Below are positions 1 through 5,458 of a stretch of DNA of 5,458 bases, piece after piece. The stretch covers positions 1 through 5,458 of the forward strand of contig JAIPFN010000076.1 in the NCBI GenBank assembly GCA_021736615.1, given 5' to 3'. The notes under the pieces are model-generated. The model saw only the letters and a list, made by a program, of their open reading frames with translations. It searched no databases and was not told where the DNA came from. Each line of letters starts with the position of its first letter. The first letter of the stretch is position 1. The stretch comes from Phycisphaerae bacterium (GTDB taxonomy: Bacteria > Planctomycetota > Phycisphaerae > Sedimentisphaerales > Anaerohalosphaeraceae). The position numbers were made by a program, and so were the translations under genes.

Positions 1-1084
1 TGCTAAATGGCGAAAAGACCTCGGTCTTCCTGAGTTGCGTTTTTATATTGGCGAACTCAGTACTAAAACTGTCTGGGGCATGGATAATCGCAGCAATATG
101 TACGCTATCAGTCTTGCCCAGAAAAAAGTGTGCCGGGAAGATGACCTGGTCGAATATATCCCCACAAACCATGTCGGCCTCAGAACCAAAAGCAACAACG
201 GTCTTCACTATCACTATGGGACTCTCGGTAATTTGGAGCATGGTCACAATTATGCCACCGCATACCTTAGAAATATTGGCAAATTAGAAACGGTCGAACG
301 AACTCTGAATAAATGGCCCTACGAAAAAGGCAGTACCGTCAAACTCTTCGTTCTGGCCGGACACCGCAACATGGAGGGTGAGGTATCCTTTGTTGAAAAT
401 CTTAAAAAATTGAATGACCATAAGGAATTGGCCAAAGATAATATCAAGGTGCCGTACAGCTATAGTCTGGGCGGCGGTTATAAAGTGTCAAAAGGCTTCG
501 AGCCTTTAGGTCCCGCCGGTATGTATGACACCTTTGGACCTGAATTAAGTTTTGGCTCTAACTTGCAAAATAAAGTTAATGGCAATATCGCCATCGCCAA
601 GTTCACTCACAGCGGTTCACAGATCATTGATTGGACTCCCGAAGGCAGCGAGGCCAGGTCACGCAATCTTTACCCGGCATTTATCGCCTATATCCAGTCG
701 CAAGTCAAAGCTCTTGAAGATAAGGGCCACAAAGTTAAAATCGAAGGCATTTTTTATCATGTAGGTGAAAACGATATGTGTTTTCCAAGCTATAAAACAA
801 ATGCGGCCAAATGGGTTAAACTTTTTGTTGAGCAAAGCCGCAAAGATATGAAACAAAAAGATCTAAAGTGGTTTATCAGCCAGCAGCGGCCCCCAATATT
901 CGAAGGCGCCAACAAAACAGATGTCATGGCCCAGCTTGAAGAATTTGCCAGTACCGACAATAACACCTTCCACGTCAAAGCACCCGGTTTGGTCAAAGAA
1001 GACGAACACATTCTTATGGACACCGAAGCCGTGATCGAGCTTGGACAACTATTATCCAATACATATCTGGAGCAAGTAAAATGA
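1..1084 (+). CDS. Tandem SASA-domain (sialate O-acetylesterase-like) protein, 5' partial; second domain looks inactive
   Basis: The reading frame is open from base 2 (A-K-W-R-K-D-L-G-L-P-E-L...) to the TGA at 1082-1084, so the true start lies left of the window. The TTG at 35 is an internal Leu codon. About 360 residues are visible. Bases 2-280 encode the C-terminal end of one SGNH/SASA domain: a W-R-K-D-L-G-x-P-E-L block, a T-N-H strand end, and G-L-H-Y (His codon at 206) followed by an N-Y-A-T-A-Y helix. Bases ~335-1084 encode a second SASA domain: V-K-L-F-V-L-A-G-H-R-N-M-E-G (nucleophile block), F-G-P-E-L-S-F-G, I-A-I-A-K, D-W-T-P, Y-H-V-G-E-N-D, and D-E-H-I-L-M-D near the end (His codon at 1007). 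In the second domain the family's G-Q-S-N-M is G-H-R-N-M, so the Ser nucleophile is absent. The family removes O-acetyl groups from sugars. Here, activity would depend on domain 1, whose Ser block is outside the window and whose usual D-x-x-H reads N-G-L-H. The gene overlaps the sulfatase gene by ATGA. The family call is firm; activity and substrate are not known. Confidence 0.85.
   Translation, partial: AKWRKDLGLPELRFYIGELSTKTVWGMDNRSNMYAISLAQKKVCREDDLVEYIPTNHVGLRTKSNNGLHYHYGTLGNLEHGHNYATAYLRNIGKLETVERTLNKWPYEKGSTVKLFVLAGHRNMEGEVSFVENLKKLNDHKELAKDNIKVPYSYSLGGGYKVSKGFEPLGPAGMYDTFGPELSFGSNLQNKVNGNIAIAKFTHSGSQIIDWTPEGSEARSRNLYPAFIAYIQSQVKALEDKGHKVKIEGIFYHVGENDMCFPSYKTNAAKWVKLFVEQSRKDMKQKDLKWFISQQRPPIFEGANKTDVMAQLEEFASTDNNTFHVKAPGLVKEDEHILMDTEAVIELGQLLSNTYLEQVK
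1069..1072 (+). promoter_or_regulatory. Ribosome binding site for the sulfatase gene
   Basis: GGAG lies 8 bases before the ATG at 1081, inside the end of the upstream esterase gene. It supports the ATG at 1081 over the in-frame ATG at 1099, which has no purine-rich site at a suitable distance. Together with the ATGA stop/start overlap it suggests translational coupling. Confidence 0.6.
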
Positions 1085-2730
1085 TTAAAAGCAATCGTAT
1101 GAAAGCCAAAAAAAGTCTTACTTTTATCGAACTTATGTTTGTCGTCGCTTTAGTAGTTTTGCCCGGTGCGGCAATGCGGTGTGTCGCCGGCGAACTGCCC
1201 AACATCGTGATTGTCTATACTGACGATCTCGGCTTTGGGGATCTTTCCATTTACAATTCAAAGGCGGCTTACAAGACGCCTCGGATTGATCAAATGGCAA
1301 GGGAGGGTATAATGTTTACAGACGCGCACAGCCCGTCTACTATTTGTTCGCCTTCTCGTTACGGACTTTTCTCCGGGCAGCAGATTTACAGGTCTACCGG
1401 CCGTGGCGGCGGAGCCTTTGAGGGGCCGGGCGGTCCGAGCTATCTTAAACCGGGTACGCTAACCATCGGTGACATGCTTCGGTCCAAAGGATACCGTACG
1501 GGTGTTTTCGGTAAGTGGCATGTGGGGCTTACCTGGTACGATGATAACGGCAAGCAACTGAGAGGTGGTTTTGCCAATTCTAAACTGATCAATTACGAAA
1601 AGAGTACACCTCTAATTGATGGGCCAAATAACAGGGGATTTGATGAGTCATTCATCACGCCTAACTGTCCCAATACCGACCCTCTTTATGTATACATCGA
1701 AAACGGCATGGTTAAGGTTCCGGCTACCGTGGTGCATGACCCCAAGAACCTGGACAACCTGGACGGATGGCTGTGGGATAATGACAGAGGGTTTATGTCG
1801 GTCGGATACGATTTTGATAATGCGGATAAAATCTTCTACGATAAAACCATGAAATTCATTACCGATCACCTTGACCGTAAAACGAAAAAACCTTTCTTTG
1901 CGGTCCTGTCAACACAGATCGCCCATGCTCCGGTGCTTCCGGCAAAAGAGTTTCGGGGCAAGACCGAAGGAGGTCCCAGGGGAGATTTCGTTTTTGAACT
2001 GGATGTACTGGTAGGGCGGCTGCTTGACAAGTTGGATGAGTTGGGCGTCGGTGATAATACGCTCATTCTTTTTAATTCCGACAATGGTGCAGAAACTGTT
2101 CATTATCACCGGATGCTGCAGGAATATAAACACAATGCTTCCGGCCCGTGGCGCGGTATGAAACGTGACGGCTGGGAAGGGGGGCATCGAGTTCCATTTA
2201 TCGCACGCTGGCCCAGAGCCATTCCAGCGGGGCAGGTTACAAAACAAATGACAAATACCACGGATATCTTTGCTACACTGGCTTCGGTTGTTGGCTATGA
2301 GTTGAAAGAAAAAGATGCCACAGATAGTTTTGATATGCTGCCCGTTATGCTGGGGATTCAGGACAAAGACAAATCCGTCCGACCGCATTTGATAACACAG
2401 AGTTTCAGAGGGGAATTTCAATTGCGGCAGGGCGATTGGAAATACCTTGATCACATGTTGTCAGGAGGCAATGACTATTCAAAGGCTTTTAATGGTCAAT
2501 ACTTTCTGCCCGAAACGGAACCTGATGCGACAGGACAATTATTTAATCTGAGTAAAGATCCCGAAGAAACCACAAACCTTTTCTTTAAGGAATCCGAAAA
2601 ACGCAAAGAACTCCAGCAATTGCTGCGTAAATTGAAAGAAAGTGGACGGAGTGCACCCAAAGCAAGGAAACCCATTGGCATTGAAAATATTCCCGTAATA
2701 ACCCGAAAAAATAAAAAGAACAACTCCTAA
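1081..2730 (+). CDS. Exported Cys-type sulfatase (arylsulfatase family, S1)
   Basis: This 549-residue protein has the hallmarks of type I sulfatases, which hydrolyse sulfate esters using a formylglycine made from a Cys. Visible features are: T-D-D (D48, D49) for metal binding near the start of the mature protein; C-S-P-S-R at 89-93, where Cys89 is the residue converted to formylglycine; the second signature G-Y-R-T-G-V-F-G-K-W-H at 137-147 (K145, H147); A-H-A-P at 281-284; S-D-N-G at 333-336 (metal-binding D334/N335); and G-M-K-R-D-G-W-E-G-G-H-R at 359-370 (K361). All expected active-site residues are present and the length is normal. The N-terminus (1-38) is basic then hydrophobic and probably directs export, with cleavage perhaps near residues 36-38. 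It also resembles a prepilin leader (S-L-T-F-I-E-L-M, 12-19). A Lys/Arg-rich tail (about 520-549) follows the catalytic fold. The likely substrate is a sulfated polysaccharide, given the flanking esterases; the exact sugar cannot be read from the sequence. A formylglycine-generating or anaerobic sulfatase-maturating enzyme must be encoded elsewhere. Confidence 0.95.
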   Translation: MIKSNRMKAKKSLTFIELMFVVALVVLPGAAMRCVAGELPNIVIVYTDDLGFGDLSIYNSKAAYKTPRIDQMAREGIMFTDAHSPSTICSPSRYGLFSGQQIYRSTGRGGGAFEGPGGPSYLKPGTLTIGDMLRSKGYRTGVFGKWHVGLTWYDDNGKQLRGGFANSKLINYEKSTPLIDGPNNRGFDESFITPNCPNTDPLYVYIENGMVKVPATVVHDPKNLDNLDGWLWDNDRGFMSVGYDFDNADKIFYDKTMKFITDHLDRKTKKPFFAVLSTQIAHAPVLPAKEFRGKTEGGPRGDFVFELDVLVGRLLDKLDELGVGDNTLILFNSDNGAETVHYHRMLQEYKHNASGPWRGMKRDGWEGGHRVPFIARWPRAIPAGQVTKQMTNTTDIFATLASVVGYELKEKDATDSFDMLPVMLGIQDKDKSVRPHLITQSFRGEFQLRQGDWKYLDHMLSGGNDYSKAFNGQYFLPETEPDATGQLFNLSKDPEETTNLFFKESEKRKELQQLLRKLKESGRSAPKARKPIGIENIPVITRKNKKNNS

Positions 2731-2810
2731 TACTAATACCAATTGTGTTTTGTAAGCGTTTATATAGAAAATGTTGGTTTAAGTTAATTTTCCCACAGAA
2801 AGGGTTTAAG
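2731..2810 (+). other. 80-bp intergenic gap between sulfatase and second esterase
   Basis: This AT-rich spacer starts with a short direct repeat (TAATAC twice, 2728-2739, overlapping the sulfatase stop). No hairpin plus T-run terminator and no well-spaced -35/-10 pair is apparent. Read-through from the sulfatase gene is therefore the simplest reading, although a promoter of unfamiliar type here cannot be excluded. Confidence 0.4.
2799..2804 (+). promoter_or_regulatory. Ribosome binding site deciding the start of the second esterase
   Basis: AAAGGG lies 6 bases before the ATG at 2811. The upstream in-frame ATG at 2745 has no comparable site and would put 22 residues in front of a complete signal peptide. 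The start is therefore placed at 2811. Confidence 0.6.
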
Positions 2811-4733
2811 ATGTATCGAAATCTAGTTTTGTCGTGTTTGTTATTGGCGTTGTTTTCGTTCGGAATTGTTCATGCTCAGGATAGACCGGCTAATATGCCT
2901 CGTGAGGATGTGGTCGAAGTTCCGGCTATTGGAAAAGGTCTGTGCGTCAGCAATGTTTTCCAGGCAAACATGGTTCTCCAGCGGGACAAACCCGTTACTA
3001 TCTGGGGTTGGGCGGATCCTGGCGAGAAAGTTACGGTCTCGTTTGCAAGCCAGACCGCACAAACCACCGCCAATTCTGATCGGTCGTGGAAAGTGACTCT
3101 AAAGGCAATGCCGGCTAACAGCACTGCCCAGGTGATGAGCATCAAAAGCAAGAGCAAGGCTTTCAAGCTTGAAAACATTCTCATTGGTGATGTATGGGTC
3201 CTTGGCGGACAGAGTAATATGGAATTTCCGATCAGTAATATTGATGACGGAGAACTGGAAATAGTTTCGGCGAATTTTCCACAGATCCGACTGCTCAGTA
3301 TGCCCGTGGGCAAGGGTTTTGATTCGGTTAAGAGTTTTCAGCGGCTTTATGAGTGGAGTTCGTGGTCCAGCAGGCATTTCCGCAAAGGTGACTGGGACGT
3401 TTGTACGCCTGAAATGGTCAAAGAGTTTACGGCGATAGGGTATGTGTTCGGCAGGCGTCTGCAGATGGCAACACAGGTTCCTATCGGATTGATCGACACG
3501 TCAATCGGCGGGACCACGGTAGAAACATGGACACCCAGGCAAGTATTAGAAAAAATCAAAGGTAAGGAAACAGTTGATCTGCTTCAAGGATGGAAAGAAA
3601 AGATCGAAAGCTACGATCCCCAGGCCGACCTGCAAAAGCAAATCGATGATTATAATAATTGGGTCAAAAAAATGAAAGAACAGGGTAAACCGATCCCTGC
3701 CGACCGGAAGACTCCTACTGAACCGCGTCCGGGCCCTGCCGCTGATAAAAATCGTCCTGGCTATTGCTATGCAAGTGTTATACAACCGCTTGAAGGCCTC
3801 TCCGTTGCCGGTGCTGTTTTCCACCAGGGATACAATAACTGTTTTGCCGGTTCTGACGGAGCAAAAATGTACTACCAGGTTTTTGGGGAAATGATCACCA
3901 GCTGGCGTTCGGCTTTTAATGACCCGCAGTTGCCTTTTGGTATCATCTCATTGTGTACCGGCGGCGACCCTCAAACCATGGATAATTTCCTTCCGCCTAT
4001 GTACGATGCAGGCGCGCTTATCAGGGAGGCTCAGTACAAGACTTTCCGCGATTTTTATGATGCAGGCGATAAGAACATCGGTTTTGTAAGCTCTTTCGAT
4101 CAGCGGAAAAGCTGGTACCACCCACAGATCAAGGTACCTGTAGGCGAACGGACGGCTAAATGGGCGCTCGTTTCTAAATATGAAATCCTGAAAGGCAGTG
4201 ATTACTGGCTTCCACCAACGATCAAAGAGGTTAAAGTAACCAAAGATTCAATCCAGCTTAACATGAGCACCTCTATCAAGACAAAAGATGAGAGTGACAC
4301 CAAATTGATGGGCTTTGCCATCGCAGGCAAGGATCGTCTTTTCTATCCTGCCGAAGTTAACTGGTATACCGACGGTGTACGTGACAGCCGTAACCGCCTA
4401 AGCTATAAAAAGGACATCCTTGTTCTTAGTAGCCCGTTTGTTCCAAACCCGGTCCATTACCGTTACGCATGGGCAAGAAATCCGTTGGCCAATTTAACCA
4501 ACAGCATGGGGATTCCAATTGCTACACAGCGTAGCGATGATTGGCTCCTCGAAGAAACTCCGGTTAAGGTTAAGGATTTCGAGAATAAAAACAGCCGTCA
4601 GATTTCCGGTGAACTCAGAAAAATGCTTAAAGAAGCTGATATCGAACGGCGTTACAAAGAGGCCGAAGCGACTGTTGCAGAACTGAAACCAATTATAGAA
4701 AAGGCTAACGTCGAAAAGGCAAAGAAAAAGTAA
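2811..4733 (+). CDS. Exported sialate O-acetylesterase-like (SASA) protein
   Basis: This 640-residue protein starts with a clear Sec signal peptide (basic M-Y-R-N, hydrophobic core 5-20, cleavage after V-H-A at 22). An N-terminal beta domain (about 47-125) carries F-Q-A-N-M-V-L-Q-R and W-G-W-A-D-P-G-E, typical of bacterial sialate O-acetylesterases. The SGNH catalytic domain follows: G-G-Q-S-N-M at 132-137 with nucleophile Ser135, I-D-T-S-I-G-G-T at 228-235, F-H-Q-G-Y-N-N at 337-343 (Asn343 as the likely oxyanion-hole residue), and W-Y-H-P at 435-438 with catalytic His437. A C-terminal beta portion (about 470-580) has G-F-A-I-A-G-K-D, P-V-H-Y-R-Y-A-W and a D-D-W end. The family hydrolyses O-acetyl esters on sugars. 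Oddities are Y instead of E in the usual H-Q-G-E-x-N, no Asp just before the catalytic His (usual D/N-I-H-P), a charged helical stretch at 245-295, and a Lys/Glu-rich tail at 585-640 that looks helical or coiled-coil. The substrate is probably an acetylated, sulfated glycan, judging only from the neighbours; sialic acid itself is not implied. Confidence 0.92.
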   Translation: MYRNLVLSCLLLALFSFGIVHAQDRPANMPREDVVEVPAIGKGLCVSNVFQANMVLQRDKPVTIWGWADPGEKVTVSFASQTAQTTANSDRSWKVTLKAMPANSTAQVMSIKSKSKAFKLENILIGDVWVLGGQSNMEFPISNIDDGELEIVSANFPQIRLLSMPVGKGFDSVKSFQRLYEWSSWSSRHFRKGDWDVCTPEMVKEFTAIGYVFGRRLQMATQVPIGLIDTSIGGTTVETWTPRQVLEKIKGKETVDLLQGWKEKIESYDPQADLQKQIDDYNNWVKKMKEQGKPIPADRKTPTEPRPGPAADKNRPGYCYASVIQPLEGLSVAGAVFHQGYNNCFAGSDGAKMYYQVFGEMITSWRSAFNDPQLPFGIISLCTGGDPQTMDNFLPPMYDAGALIREAQYKTFRDFYDAGDKNIGFVSSFDQRKSWYHPQIKVPVGERTAKWALVSKYEILKGSDYWLPPTIKEVKVTKDSIQLNMSTSIKTKDESDTKLMGFAIAGKDRLFYPAEVNWYTDGVRDSRNRLSYKKDILVLSSPFVPNPVHYRYAWARNPLANLTNSMGIPIATQRSDDWLLEETPVKVKDFENKNSRQISGELRKMLKEADIERRYKEAEATVAELKPIIEKANVEKAKKK

Positions 4734-4775
4734 GTCAAGTCAGGAAGATAAATATTTGTATACTAAGGGATAGCT
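4734..4775 (+). other. 42-bp intergenic gap before the HzsA-related gene
   Basis: The spacer is short and AT-rich, with no visible terminator hairpin. The spacing suggests the two flanking genes are co-transcribed. Confidence 0.4.
4765..4770 (+). promoter_or_regulatory. Ribosome binding site for the HzsA-related gene
   Basis: AAGGGA lies 5 bases before the ATG at 4776. This ATG opens a frame that starts with a signal peptide and runs to the right edge. A second purine-rich run (AGGAAGA, 4742-4748) is too far upstream to serve this start. Confidence 0.55.
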
Positions 4776-5458
4776 ATGAAGAATATTCTATTTAAGTTTT
4801 GTGTATTGTTTTTTGCAGCGGCAGGTATTTTTGGCAGTGCTAATGCTAAACAGGAAATTAGTGCCGATCTTGACGCAGAGTACACCAATGAATTCTACGT
4901 TATTAAGGCTCAGAGTCCTCTCCATCGCAACAATAAAATTAACGAGCAGGTTTATCGCCCGGATTTGCTGACGCTGGATACGGATCGGGACCCAACCGAT
5001 GTGATCTTCCGACGTACCGACGCACTGGTCAGCCATATTAAAACATTGCCTGGTGCGCCGGATATGACAAAACTACAGGGCCTTTTGAATAATTTTCGAG
5101 TTCGCCTGACAAATACCGACGTCAAGGATGTCGAGGCGAGGTTGAAATTGTTTAAAGAGATCGCCCATGTGCGCCGGGAAATCACACTGAGCAATCCGCT
5201 GCTGGACTTTTCGAAGGTTCTGTTCGTCAAAAGTCAACTTAGCGGGACGTGGCACTGCTGCGATCAGTATTTTGGTAAGAACTACCGTCCCGGCGGAGGT
5301 GTTTACGTTCTTTCGGATGTTTTTGGGCCAAATCCCAAACTTGTCGATCTGCTAGCCGATTCCGTTGTTCAGAATGGTCGGCTAAAAGGTGAAAAACTTG
5401 ATGGTTCGTTTCTCAGTCCCGAGCTTTCTTTTGACGGTAAGGAAATCCTTTTTGCTCA
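4776..5458 (+). CDS. HzsA-related exported protein, N-terminal part (3' partial)
   Basis: The frame opens at ATG 4776 and is still open at the right edge, giving 227 residues. It starts with a signal peptide (M-K-N-I-L-F-K, hydrophobic core, cleavage after A-N-A at 24). The sequence then matches, from memory, the pattern of planctomycetal HzsA-related proteins: D-P-T-D-V-I-F-R-R-T at 72-81, a helical stretch at about 95-135, S-N-P-L-L-D-F-S-K-V-L-F-V at 139-151, C-D-Q-Y-F-G at 162-167, R-P-G-G-G-V-Y-V-L-S-D at 171-181, F-G-P-N-P at 183-187, and S-F-L-S-P-E-L-S-F-D-G-K at 211-222, which looks like the first blade of a PD40/WD40-like beta-propeller. The name comes from the hydrazine synthase alpha subunit of anammox bacteria. 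Relatives in polysaccharide-degrading Planctomycetes have no established function, and hydrazine synthesis should not be assumed. No C-x-x-C-H haem motif occurs in the visible part; any would lie further downstream. Because the gene follows the esterase by 42 bp, it probably belongs to the same operon. Confidence 0.78.
   Translation, partial: MKNILFKFCVLFFAAAGIFGSANAKQEISADLDAEYTNEFYVIKAQSPLHRNNKINEQVYRPDLLTLDTDRDPTDVIFRRTDALVSHIKTLPGAPDMTKLQGLLNNFRVRLTNTDVKDVEARLKLFKEIAHVRREITLSNPLLDFSKVLFVKSQLSGTWHCCDQYFGKNYRPGGGVYVLSDVFGPNPKLVDLLADSVVQNGRLKGEKLDGSFLSPELSFDGKEILFA

Noticed and set aside
35..1084. TTG at 35 as the start of the first gene
   Set aside because: The frame is open to the left edge and the upstream residues (W-R-K-D-L-G-L-P-E) fit the SASA domain, so the gene is simply cut by the window.
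1909..2454. 181-residue open frame on the minus strand
   Set aside because: It lies wholly inside the conserved sulfatase coding region, shows no recognisable domain, and is best explained as an antisense shadow.
2743..2768. Possible promoter (TTGTGT ... TATATA/TATAGA) in the 80-bp gap
   Set aside because: The spacing between the two boxes is only 12-14 bases, too short for a sigma70-type promoter, and the region is AT-rich enough to give such matches by chance.
2745..2810. ATG at 2745 as the start of the second esterase
   Set aside because: It adds 22 non-homologous-looking residues before a complete signal peptide and lacks a ribosome binding site, whereas ATG 2811 has AAAGGG at 6 bases.
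2832..2840. Lipobox-like V-L-S-C at residues 6-9 of the second esterase
   Set aside because: The Cys comes before the hydrophobic core ends, and a better signal peptidase I site (V-H-A before Gln) follows at residue 22.
4788..5255. Three minus-strand open frames over the HzsA-related gene
   Set aside because: They overlap a plus-strand frame with a signal peptide, a ribosome binding site and family motifs, and their own products are unrecognisable.

Overview
All four genes in this window lie on the + strand, closely spaced, and none of the opposite-strand frames looks real. The gene set is typical of the Planctomycetes-Verrucomicrobia-Chlamydiae (PVC) group: a Cys-type sulfatase, two SGNH/SASA-type carbohydrate O-acetylesterase genes, and the start of an HzsA-related protein. 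A planctomycete of the Phycisphaerae/Sedimentisphaerales kind, or a related Lentisphaerota/Kiritimatiellota lineage, is the best guess. The moderate GC content and a prepilin-like N-terminus on the sulfatase fit this, but no marker gene is present, so the placement is inferred.

Layout: (1) 1-1084 is the 3' part of a gene cut by the left edge. It holds the end of one SASA domain followed by a complete second SASA domain whose catalytic Ser position is Arg. (2) 1081-2730 is a complete exported sulfatase that overlaps the first gene by ATGA. (3) After an 80-bp gap, 2811-4733 is a complete exported sialate-O-acetylesterase-like protein of 640 residues. (4) After a 42-bp gap, 4776 to the right edge is the first 227 residues of an exported protein resembling the HzsA-related family, which is named after the hydrazine synthase alpha subunit and is common in Planctomycetes outside anammox bacteria.

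The sulfatase and esterases would strip sulfate and acetyl groups from a decorated polysaccharide outside the cytoplasm, before or alongside glycoside hydrolases that are not in this window. No transporter, regulator, glycoside hydrolase, RNA gene, mobile element, repeat array or clear terminator was seen. The points most worth a second look are the apparently catalytically dead second esterase domain, the prepilin-like leader on the sulfatase, the divergent active-site surroundings of the second esterase, and the co-location of an HzsA-like protein with polysaccharide-processing enzymes.
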